Shown: piece by piece, positions 12,000-21,586 of the stretch
Layout of the letters: each line of letters opens with the position of its first letter
Position numbering within the stretch: the first letter of the stretch is position 1
Assembly: GCA_030533445.1 (NCBI GenBank)
Contig: CM060080.1
Location: 37,834,380-37,898,379 of the forward strand
Origin: Cyprinodon diabolis
Lineage: Eukaryota > Chordata > Actinopteri > Cyprinodontiformes > Cyprinodontidae
Length of the DNA: 64,000 bases
Direction: 5' to 3'
The notes under the pieces: generated by a model
The model's database searches: none
Seen by the model: only the letters and a program-made list of their open reading frames with translations
What the model was told of the DNA's origin: nothing
Made by a program: the position numbers and the translations under genes

Positions 12000-13020
12000 G
12001 CAAAGAGGCTGTTGGCAGCCTGGAGAGGTGGAAAATAGAAGAACTGATGTAGATGAAGGCTGAATAAGCTGATGACAGGCTGAACAGACTGCGGTCAGGC
12101 TTTAGAAGGTGGATGATGGCCGAACAGACTGGCATGAGGCCTCAGATGACGGCTGATGGCCGAACAGACTGGCATGAGGCCTCAGGTGACGGCTGATGGC
12201 CGAACAGACTGGCATGAGGCCTTAGATGACGGATGATGGCCGAACAGACTGGCATGAGGCCTCAGATGACGGATGATGGTTGAACAGACTGGCATGAGGC
12301 CTCAGATGACGGATGATGGCCGAACAGACTGGCATGAGGCCTCAGATGACGGATGATGGCCGAACAGACTGGCATGAGGCCTCAGATGACGGATGATGGC
12401 CGAACAGACTGGCATGAGGCCTCAGATGACGGATGATGGCCGAAGAGACTGGCATGAGGCCTTAGATGATGGATGATGGCCGAACAGACTGGCATGAGGC
12501 CTCAGATGACGGATGATGGCCGAACAGACTGGCATGAGGCCTCAGATGACGGATGATGGCCGAACAGACTGGCATGAGGCCTCAGGTGACGGCTGATGGC
12601 CGAACAGACTGGCATGAGGCCTCAGATGACGGATGATGGCCGAACAGACTGGCATGAGGCCTCAGGTGACGGCTGATGGTTGAACAGAGTGGCATGAGTC
12701 CTCAGATGACGGATGATGGCCGAACAGACTGGCATGAGGCCTCAGATGACGGATGATGGCCGAACAGACTGGCATGAGGCCTCAGATGACGGATGATGGC
12801 CGAACAGACTGGCATGAGGCCTCAGATGACGGATGATGGCCGAACAGACTGGCATGAGGCCTCAGATGACGGATGATGGCCGAACAGACTGGCATGAGGC
12901 CTCAGATGACGGATGATGGCCGAACAGACTGGCATGAGGCCTCAGATGACGGATGATGGCCGAACAGACTGGCATGAGGCCTTAGATGATGGATGATGGC
13001 CGAACAGACTGGCATGAGGC
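12000..13020. repeat. Minisatellite, 40-bp unit, about 22-25 copies
   Basis: The unit is CGAACAGACTGGCATGAGGC followed by CTCAGATGACGGATGATGGC (40 bp). From 12121 to 13020 it repeats 22.5 times with no indels; about three worn copies precede it (12000-12120). Many copies are identical, so the array is young or homogenised. Variants are linked inside units: CTCAGGTGAC nearly always occurs with GGCTGATGG, and CTTAGATGAT with GGATGATGG. Because 40 is not a multiple of 3, and no frame stays open, it is not protein coding. Confidence 0.95.
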
Positions 13021-13375
13021 CACACATGGGCACATGACCACATGGGGTGCCCTCAACGCCTTCCGAAAACAGCAACTCAGCAGTGGGCTAAGTTTGAAAT
13101 TTTATTTTATTCTGTGACTCTTCTTTTTAATCATTTATAGAGCATTTCATCATAGTAATCATATAGGGCATTTAAAAATTATAATGTTTAAAGGAAAATT
13201 AGAAATTAAAAGTTAACAATAAAATGTGTTTAATTTGGATGTTTAGGTGAACGCTGACCCCTCTTGTTCATAGGTCAGTATTGGTAGCCCTTCCTATGAT
13301 TCAATAGCCATGAAGTAGCCCTCAGCCTTGAAATGGTTGGTGACCCCTGCTCTAGGCTGTTGTGTATAATAAAAT
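13021..13375. mobile_element. hAT-like transposon remnant abutting the minisatellite
   Basis: The right-hand part reads GTAGCCCTCAGCCTTGAAAT then GGTTGGTGACCCCTGCTCTA, a phrase typical of the ends of vertebrate hAT elements. The left end is not found and may have been replaced by the minisatellite. Assignment rests on recalled consensus only. Confidence 0.35.
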
Positions 13376-15174
13376 CTATGGTCTTTTTGAGTCTTTTTTA
13401 GATGTTGGAATATGATGCAAGAGATGCCGTCATATTATTGGTTAGTAGTCACTAAATGCAAAACTCTAAAGGAAAACTTTAATGGTAAGAAACTTTAGTA
13501 GATGTATGATTTAAAAATAGCATTTGACTGGAACATGATAATATTGCTTAACTTAGCAGCTACAACTATCTTAAACCTCTAAAAAGTGAATTTCTCCACT
13601 GTGAGATAAATAAAGTCAATCAATCAATCGAACCTGGAAAAAATCTTCATTTAACCTATAGAGTCTGTACTCTCCCAAAAAGGGGTGTGGCCATTGCATA
13701 AGGGCTGAGTACATAGATGTTCTGATCATGAGACAAAGACAGGTTAATGTAGGTGGTCTGCAAAGATAGTTAGTGCCATTTCTATTCTTTAATATTATTA
13801 TTATTAATAACAGGTGTCTTTCAAGAAACTCAATGACAACTCTCAAAATATTTTTTAAAATGGGTCGTAGTTCTTGAGTGGATATCAGTTTAAAACTGCT
13901 CTACAATGATTTAACGAACCTAGCAGGTGGATTGTAGAAATATGACCAAGGTCACACAAACTTTCTGCACCCTCACCAATTCCCCTCATAAATCTTATCT
14001 ATGCAGTGCATCTGTGCATCAGACTTTCTGAATTTTATTCCACCCAACAGATCTGTGAAATTATCAAACTTCAGCTTAGTAAACAATAAAGGTTGTAGCT
14101 GGAATATATCATTATTACTTTAATCATCACTCGCTTTTTGCACAGGGGTGGTTCAACAAAATCAGTTGAGTTGTTATGTTATCTAATGGTTTTAGACAGA
14201 AACTACCATACAATTTTTTTGGAGACATTTCTTAAGACTCCCTCCAGGTAAACTAGCTAAACCTTATGATGTAAGAAACATTACATCAAGAAAGGGTTAT
14301 TCCCCCTATATAAAGGGACATTTAGCCCACAGAATTAATCTAAATAACAAAGGAATGTGTGAGAAGAAATATTGAATAAATACCAATAAAATTTGTAGAA
14401 CGTTTGCACCATTGAACGTAGTTCTTTGAAACACAACCAGTTTAGCTTATTTGTTTTCCTCAAATTTGCTGGGTTGCATTCTTTGCAAAAGTATTGGTTG
14501 TGGAAAGGTTGCGGAATCATTTATAATTGGGTGAAATATGGGTTAATAGTGACCTTACAAAAGATGTACATTTTTCCAAGTTGCAAAGAAGAAAGGAACT
14601 TGATACAGTTGGAATAGTATGAATTCCTTCCTAGCACTGCTTGAGTTCTACAGTTAGTGTTGAATGACAACGATCTACTATTTTATCCTGGTAGTCTAAA
14701 ATAATCTCCTAAGCCTTGAGGGTGGAATGTGATATGGTTGCATGCAGCTCAATTTAAACCTTTGTCCACAGGCCTAAAAGGCAAATTTCACACAACAACT
14801 CCACTAGATAGTTACAAAGAACACCATACCCAGCGTAAAACACAGTAGTGGCAACATTATGATCTGGAATAACTTTCCAAGAGACAGAACTAACTCAAGA
14901 TATTAAGCTGTGTGCATGAAACCTAACGATGAAGGGAGATTTTAATTTCTATAATCCCAGTGAGTCCAAACATATCTCCAATCAACCAAAGGAATATTTA
15001 ATCAGGGAAAGATTTACGTTTCCATGTGATCTAGCTTCAATCCAGAACTAAATGTGACAGAAAATCTGAGGAGAGGTGTATAGAAAATGTTAAACCAGTG
15101 TGGCATTACAGGGGAAAAATCATCAAGACCGCATGTTGGTGATAGACTCCTACCACAGAAGATTTAAAGCTGAA
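13376..15174. other. Non-coding spacer with a decayed Tc1-like relic
   Basis: No gene is supported. About 14700-15170 contains phrases resembling a mutated Tc1 transposase region (for example AACACCATACCCAGCGTAAA followed by a GTGGCAACATTATGATCTGG type stretch). The remainder is AT-rich. Confidence 0.4.
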
Positions 15175-15179
15175 ATAAA

Positions 15180-15614
15180 TGTAACGATCTTGGTTCTGTT
15201 GTTTTTCTCTAAGTTTTCAGTTTCAAGTTCATCCAGGTTTTTCCTTGTTTTCTAGCTTTATTGGTGTGTCTGGATTCATTTAAATTAAGTGTTTTCTTTT
15301 CCCTTGGCTTCCTCATCAGCTCTAGTCACACCTGCTTCTAATCAGCTCGTTAGTCCTGCCTTTGTTCAGTCAACCATAAATACGCTCCCTCTGCAGTCCC
15401 TCTTTGCTGGTTCCTCGTCTTACTTCATCCTACCCTGGCTCCTCATGATTGTTTCCCCTGATCTCTCCATGGTCCTGGTTTGTGTTTAATTCTTAAGTTG
15501 GATTTTTACTGCTTGGCTGCCTGTCATCCTTAATTAAACCTTCAAAGATCTCACCCCTGCCTCTCAGCTTCTGCTTTTGGTTCCTCACAAAAACCTTAAA
15601 ACCAAACCCTGACA
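15180..15614 (+). mobile_element. Solo LTR with 5-bp target duplication ATAAA
   Basis: The 435-bp element starts TGTAACGATC and ends ACCCTGACA (TG...CA) and is flanked by perfect 5-bp repeats ATAAA (15175-15179 and 15615-15619). Inside are ATAAATACG (TATA-like, near 15378) and AATTAAACC shortly before the end. No internal retroviral-type genes or second LTR are present, so this is the product of LTR-LTR recombination. It lies about 320 bp downstream of the myct1 stop codon. Confidence 0.8.
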
Positions 15615-15933
15615 ATAAATGAGATAATATTTTCCTTTTATTTTTATTTTTTTTAAATCAAATCTTCTTGTATTTCTGTCAAATTGAACACAATAAATGT
15701 CACATTGTATGTGAAAGAAAGTTTAGAAATTAGCATTATAATGGTATTTTTTTCCATCATTAAAAGGTGGCATTTTAACAGAAGTGGGAAGACTTTTAAG
15801 ATCAACTGTAGCTATTTTTTCAACAAAAATCACTTCAGTTGTAGTGATCACCAAAAAAAGTTAAACTGTAGTTTGTGTAACAGATTCAGTAAAGACATGG
15901 TGGAGCAAAAAAAGTTCAGTTCCCATGATCTCT

Positions 15934-16433
15934 TTAAGTGCATGTCTCCTGAAAGGCATGAATAACACTGTCATATGCAGGAGGGGGGGTATTTGAAGGA
16001 AGGAATCCTTTAAGTCCGTTGCCGCCCAGCCAAAAGGAATTTCTCTTGTTTGGGACAAGGGAAGCTGAATCCGAAGAGTCCAAAGCCACTGTGTCCTCTG
16101 ACATGGTTACCTGCGTATCATCCCCCATGCCTAGGCTAGATCTGCTCTTTTTAGGCAATGGCCGAAAGGTGGACGTCTCTGCTCCAGGTTTACTCCCCAA
16201 TGGGCCCACTGGCTCTAGAGAGGGCTGTCTATAAACACTCAGGAAAGTGCTTCGGTAAAGGCCAAACTGGCTTCCTGTGGGGTCACGTTGGGAATTTCGA
16301 GGTTTCTTTTTGGAGCGTCTTGTGATCCTGGCAGTAGCCCGGCGTCTTGACGCCCAAGTCAGCAGAACGTAGACCAAAGCTCCCAGCAGCAGGCCCACGA
16401 GCATAGACAAACAGAAGGCTAGAATCATATCAT
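15934..16433 (-). CDS. myct1: myct1 coding exon 2
   Basis: 500 nt from acceptor TTTATCCAG (ending at 16434) to TAA at 15936-15934. It carries the membrane segment, the juxtamembrane basic region and the Ser/Pro-rich tail ending HAFQETCT. The frame runs upstream of the acceptor, but that extension (MFFLYP) is intron. Confidence 0.92.
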
Positions 16434-17167
16434 CTGGATAAAGAAAAAACAATACAGAGACTCAGAGGGGGAGGCACAGATGGATCAAATGGAAATGTTT
16501 TGTAGAGTGGGAGGACGGCTGTATTGTGTTGCTCTGCAAATGGGGGGAATTATAGCCCCAGATGGAAATTTCAACTACACTTTAAACCTTCAGCCATGGA
16601 GAAAAACAGGAAGACAAGTGTTGCAGGATTGATTTAAGCGTATTGACTTATTGTTGCCACACACTGCTGAAAATGGCTACTTTTATATAAGATCTTATAT
16701 CATGCACTGTGTGGGTTCACAGGCTTTATGTTGTAGTTCTACTCTGCAGAAGAATAAACTGACAAGGCTGCTACAGCAAAACAGGAAATATATCTATGGA
16801 TATCATCATTAAGTTTCTTTACATTTAAGATGTTCTATGGTAAATGGTTTATAAATTATGCTAGTTTCTTAGAAATAAATGATGCTACCGAATGACACAG
16901 AAACAGATTTTGTTTTCTAGTTAGAATTTAAATCCCTTCTTATCTGCATTTACCTGAAAACCAGGAAAATAGGAAATAATTGGTTTAAAAAAAAACAAAA
17001 GAAACCTGCTTGTTATCCTAATAATTTGATTAAATTTGATTAATTATCTTTCTCTTAGAGCCCTCAGTCTGTGCTTTAAATTGCATAAAACTACAACTGC
17101 TCCACAAATGTAAAGCTACATGCACATTTACTCCTACTAAATATGCAAATAAGGAACTTTTGGTATA

Positions 17168-17198
<31 letters not shown>

Positions 17199-17296
17199 TA
17201 ATACAAAGATCCCTACAACAAACAAGTTAAGATCCACTTACCGAGATTGAATGATTTTAATATTTCCAAAAATGGATCTGTTTCATTTTGGGCCAT
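15934..17296 (-). CDS. myct1: myct1, Myc target 1 (complete, two exons)
   Basis: Exon 1 (17296-17242) and exon 2 (16433-15934) join as G|AT (Asp) to give 184 residues. The start MAQNETDPFLEILKS is followed by one hydrophobic membrane segment (about residues 20-45, ILAFCLSMLVGLLLGALVYV), then a basic stretch SRRRATARITRRSKKK. The C terminus carries NTPPPAYDSVIHAF with a PPxY motif. Family knowledge: MYCT1 is a small membrane protein expressed in endothelium and blood lineages and first described as a c-Myc target; the vertebrate protein is about 187 residues from the matching Met, with the same PPPAY(D/E)S(V/I)I tail. In mammals it lies head-to-head with SYNE1, as here. Confidence 0.93.
16434..17241. 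other. myct1 intron with (TA)n microsatellite
   Basis: 808-bp intron. The only structured feature is an A-run followed by (TA)n at about 17168-17201. No other element was recognised. Confidence 0.7.
17242..17296 (-). CDS. myct1: myct1 coding exon 1
   Basis: 55 nt: ATG at 17296-17294, 18 codons plus one base, then the donor GTAAGT at 17241. It encodes MAQNETDPFLEILKSFNL with a likely N-glycosylation site (NET), comparable to the short extracellular N terminus of mammalian MYCT1. Confidence 0.85.
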
Positions 17297-19140
17297 TTTC
17301 CAGCATGAGTTTTTTGTTTGAGCTCCACAGTGATGCACACATGTAGAAAAACTAAGCCTTTTTCCAAGATTGCCCCCACTATCCCCACAGTGTTCACTGT
17401 GGCGGAAACCTTGCTGTCATGCTTCCTTCCCCTCCCCGGCTTTAAATTTAGTAAATGCGTTGCTTATCTTTGTGGGACATAACATTGGGAAGCAGTGTTG
17501 TTTCCTTTTGCATCATTTCCTTAGGATTTATACCTTATAACCAAAACCTTTTCATAAAAGTAGATCATGCTTACACAACATAGAATGCACCCTATGTATG
17601 CAAAAAGTTTTGGTCGAGCAAAAGTGAACAAGATCCATCTAGAATATAACGTTTTCTCCAACGTAAGACGTCTCGGAAATTATTCCAAGTACTGAAGTTT
17701 CCTGACAGTTTCAGGAGAAGCAGACCCATAAAACTCTGCCAAAGCAATACACCACCTTTAGAGTATCAAGCTTAGGTCTCTGTGGGGATTTCCTTCAATT
17801 GTTGCTGTGTTCCCACTGCTCCTTTGCTCTCAGACTGAGAACATTGCAAACCTTCTTAAGGTGAGCAGCAGCAAAATCTTTCTTTCTTCTCTAGAAACAT
17901 GCCCCAGTGAATCATTTTCATGTTTTTTAACATTAGGTTTAAAGGAGGAGCTTTTATCACAACTGTTACACTTATTTCCTAAGGTTTAGGGCTTTTAATG
18001 GGGAAGTCTTGATTTCACTAAAGGCATGTTATAGAGTTGTCCAGTAGGTGGCAATCAAGTCATTGAAATTAAACTGCACCTGTGAGTATTCTACATTCTG
18101 AGGGACCTTAAATGAGTTCAACTGACTATTAAAAAAGAATTATATATATATTGATTTGCATTGATCTAAGGCATACGTTTTGCATTTCATTTTGAAAGGC
18201 AGTGTGCAAATAAATAGAATTATGAATCAGCTCCTCTTTTGTCACAAAATATCCTTATTTGTATGAGATTAGGAGCTCATCAAATGAGAAAAAACAAATC
18301 TCATAAAATAAAAATATTAAAAGAGCACATATTAAACCAAAAGTTCTTAATAAATAAACATCAATCAATGTTCATTATTGTCCAGCACAGTGTCATTCTA
18401 AAGGCCCTTGGGCCAAATCCAGCCCATCACAAGGAGCCAAAAAAGTCATATCATAAAAGAGAGGCATATGTTCATTTAAACTGTACAATGTTGTGACGAT
18501 CTACAAAATGAATTGGATCAAAATTATATATGAGAAGTGTGTCATTGTAAATTAATTTATGAAATCTAAAAGATTTGGTTATACAGCTGCAACTGGTCCT
18601 TTCAAAGACCGAATGATGCCAAAGTGGCCTGATAGGAAAATTCGTTTGACGCCCTACTGTACTGCATGCACACAAAAAAATGACAAGGTATCTAAAAATG
18701 GCAAGATGTCATTTTGCATAAATTACTGTACCAATGCTGTATGACATGGAGGCGATCAGCAAGTGGAATTGCTAAGGCGTCTATGAAGCCTAGGTCAATG
18801 AACAGCCTGCAATCCGTCTGCATCAATGGGCTTGGTGTCTTTGGTCTCTACTCCTTAGCCTCTGTGCATTTTTTTGTTGCATGAATTTGCTGGTCATAAA
18901 AGTCGACTATTATGGTTATTTCAAGAAGTCACTAGTACTCCAGGCAGCTCTAAGCTGCTCAAATTTTTATGCCTTGACATAACAGAGTGAATCAACACCA
19001 GTGGGTGACACTGCTTCCTGGTTCAGGAGTGACTTAAAAAAATTGCTCCAGACACCTATGGCTGTTCAATATATGTAATGTAAAGCCGTTTTTTATTTTC
19101 TCATTTAACTAAACCAACCCTTAGCCATACAATTAGGTAT
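17297..19140. other. Divergent myct1-syne1 spacer, left part
   Basis: Holds the myct1 promoter, presumably just above 17296. No coding sequence is supported. A phrase GGCCCTTGGGCCAAATCCAG near 18402 resembles a hAT-type repeat end, but no partner end was found. Confidence 0.45.
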
Positions 19141-19145
19141 ATGTA

Positions 19146-19239
19146 AAAATAATAATAATAATAAAAATAAAAAAAATAAATATATATATATATATATATA
19201 TATATTTATTTTTTTTATTTTTATTATTATTATTATTTT
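19146..19239. repeat. 94-bp perfect AT palindrome
   Basis: The 39-bp arm 19146-19184 (AAAATAATAATAATAATAAA then AATAAAAAAAATAAATATA) is the exact reverse complement of 19201-19239. The 16-bp centre is (TA)8 and is itself palindromic, so the whole 94 bp can form a cruciform or hairpin without mismatch. Built from AAT/AAAT/TA simple repeats. Confidence 0.92.
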
Positions 19240-19261
19240 ATTATTTTATTTTATTATTTTA

Positions 19262-19265
19262 TTAG

Positions 19266-19319
<54 letters not shown>
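19262..19319. repeat. 58-bp perfect TA palindrome
   Basis: TTAGTATTA at the left and TAATACTAA at the right enclose an uninterrupted (TA)n run; the whole segment equals its own reverse complement. It starts 22 bp after the 94-bp palindrome, making a 170-bp AT-only unstable block. Confidence 0.88.
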
Positions 19320-19320
<1 letters not shown>

Positions 19321-19599
19321 TACTAAAAAATACCTTAAGTGCTTTTCATTTAAAATATTAATCAAATTTAACGTTTAATATAGAACCTTGTGGGGGAAAA
19401 ACCCCTGTAAGTTTCACATTTCAACTTGCATTGCTGAAATAGGTAGGCTTTCATCAAGAATATCAAGAACATCCTTTTGTTCCTAGCACATCACCCAGTC
19501 CATATCAGTAGAAAAGTGTTTTCAAAGTGTTCCTCTAATTGTTTTGAGCAGTGTATATATTTTTACTGGGATAAATCTGTAAAGAGTGGAAGCCTGTTT

Positions 19600-19626
19600 C
19601 TGCCACTTAAAAAAAAAAAAAAAAAA
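19600..19626. repeat. Poly-A run
   Basis: An 18-20 base A-run at about 19608-19626. It could be a retroposon tail, but no body is recognised upstream. Confidence 0.6.
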
Positions 19627-19781
19627 GTCATATTTATGAGATACAAAGTTATTACAAATTAATGATTTTGAGACACAAAGCCATAATTTTGACTTTCACA
19701 GTCATAATTGAGAGATACAAAGTCTGAAAGTCGAACATCCCATAATTCTGACTTTGTGTCTTATAATGGCAGCAGCTGATT

Positions 19782-19890
19782 AGCTCGAGATCTGCCTGTT
19801 TTTCCAGTGTAGTCCTGTTTCTCTGACTGTGACTGGCTGGATGTGCTCTCCTCATCCTCTTACATGGGAGTTGGGCCATTTTGGGAGCTA
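19782..19890 (+). mobile_element. Fragment of the LINE-type repeat also present at 32250-32805
   Basis: The phrases GTCCTGTTTCTCTGACTGTG and ACTGGCTGGATGTGCTCTCC match 32372-32410 almost base for base. Only about 100 bp is shared, so this is a short 5'- and 3'-truncated copy. Confidence 0.65.
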
Positions 19891-20138
19891 TCTCTTAATT
19901 ATGACCTTTAATTTTGCATTTTTTTACTTTCATGTGGCAGAAACGGGCTTCCATAGAAGTTTGTTTCATCTTATGTATCACATCCATATTCCCCTCCAGT
20001 CCACTAAAACCAGAGAGCACACCTAACAGTTCTGACTCCTCCCTCTGCCAGCATCTTGCCGCTCGATCAGCTTCTTGTGGTTTCCAGCGTGTAGGCCGCT
20101 GCAGAGCTCCATACACGCCACCATGTTTCATTTTCAGG

Positions 20139-20153
20139 GTTACCATGGGCAAC
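20139..20153. promoter_or_regulatory. X-box-like (RFX) palindrome
   Basis: GTTACCATGGGCAAC fits the RFX X-box pattern of inverted half-sites GTTRCC/GGYAAC with a 3-bp spacer. It lies 1.37 kb before the syne1 start codon and 2.8 kb before myct1. A half-match (GGTTACCATGACAATGG) lies at 20354-20370. It is a motif match only; binding is inferred. Confidence 0.35.
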
Positions 20154-20399
20154 CGGGCAACACAGACACGCACGGCCACTTCCTTTGGGGTGTTCACCAT
20201 GCTCTACTGCGACAAGTGCTGAGACGACGTTCAGCTTGGTTTTTCTTATTTGTCACCGTTTTCATGGTAATTATCACTGTTTATATTTTAGATACTTCCT
20301 CTAACACTTCACGCGCTTTAGTAACGCGGCTGCATCAGCGTGTTACCTCTGCAGGTGTCTGCAGGTTACCATGACAATGGCATGACAAGCTGTCACAAA

Positions 20400-21519
20400 G
20401 TAAGTGCCAAACTTATTTAAACACTGTTTAATCAGTTTTATTTCAATTTCCTCAAGATATATCACAATTATTGTGACAGTGAAACTTAAGTGCTGTACTT
20501 CCCTATTATAGTTAGCGTTTCACTTTATCTCCCGTCTTGCTTGTGTTTCTGCCTTTGTAAGCCTACATTTAGCTGTGTGTGACTTCCTGTTCTTGCAAAT
20601 ATGGTTATTAATTCTTTTATATCCACGTGTCCGTTTGTATTATTTGCTGATCATAAATTGACTCATTTTGTAGTTAAATACCTTTATTAATACAGCCAAG
20701 TTTGAAGTTGTATAAGTTAAATGTTGAAACTTAAATTAAGTTTTCTGTATGTTTCCCTTCTGTGCTGCTCTCCTCCAAACAAAGTCCAAATCCCCCCAAA
20801 AAATAAAAAAGAGATTTCTGAGAAGATTTTTTTTACATGTTTTTTCCAAATGCTTCAATGAGAGCAGGAGTCTGTTTCAAAAAGTTACTGCTGAAATTAA
20901 CATAGATCTACAAACCCTATCGGTCTGGGATGTACAAAAGGACAAATGCAAGCTGACAAAGCGTAAATATATAATAATTTACGTATTCAGACTTTTAGAT
21001 TTGTGGCAGATCCTACGGTCAGGCTTTTTGTTTAAACAAAATAGATTAGATCATACTTTGTTTCGCATATTCTTGCAAATATTGCAATATTGTAAAACTG
21101 TGTGGATTGAGAAAAGTGGAGCAAATCTATTCTCATAGAACTACTGGTTCATATAATTAACAAGGACAGTTTTGGCGAAACATATGATAAAAGCTGACTT
21201 ATAAACTCTTAAGTGACTTAATGACAATGCAAAACAGGTTTTTTAATGCTTACTAAATAATCAGGTGCAACAATCCTTAAACAGCCCTTTTATCTTTTGC
21301 AGTATTTGCATGGAAGAAGTGCATCTATTGGACTGTAAACCTGCTTGTACCTGCATGAAACCTCAGACTCAATTGGACCGGCTCCTGCAGTGAAATTACA
21401 AAGAGAGAGAGAGAGACGCAGGGAGGGGCAGAGGGGATGTCCCACTCGGGACAGCTGTAAAGTATCTGTTGTTCTCGGCATCAGTGACTCACCTTGTGAT
21501 ACGACTGCAAAGAGTCGAC
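20400..21519. promoter_or_regulatory. syne1 proximal 5' region (promoter/5'UTR of the first-exon 1a transcript)
   Basis: The syne1 exon 1a start codon lies at 21520, so transcription start and 5'UTR probably fall in the GC-richer 21300-21519 part. I see no clear TATA box or CpG island. A GA-rich purine tract (AGAGAGAGAGAGA) lies at 21403-21416. No coding sequence is called in 20400-21300. Confidence 0.4.
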
Positions 21520-21586
21520 ATGGCTTCTCCAAGGCAGTATGGTCGATCATCTGTGGACATAGCCAATGTGATGCAGAAGCTGCAGG
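21520..21586 (+). CDS. syne1: syne1 exon 1a (canonical first coding exon)
   Basis: 67 nt encoding [20 protein letters not shown] then LQ and the first base of Asp. It matches the N terminus of mammalian giant nesprin-1, which I recall as ending DIANVMQRLQDEQE. The start has a good context (purine at -3, G at +4) and the donor is GTAAGT. Confidence 0.9.

Noticed and set aside
12117..13020. Minisatellite as a CRISPR-like array or coding repeat
   Set aside because: Units are contiguous with no spacers, and 40 bp is not a multiple of three with stops in every frame.
15684..15965. 93-residue plus-strand reading overlapping the 3' end of myct1
   Set aside because: Antisense to the myct1 terminal exon and its 3' flank; no recognisable domain.
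19895..20374. Overlapping 99-102-residue open readings on both strands
   Set aside because: They overlap one another on opposite strands, have no recognisable domain, and lie beside a LINE fragment; compositional shadows.
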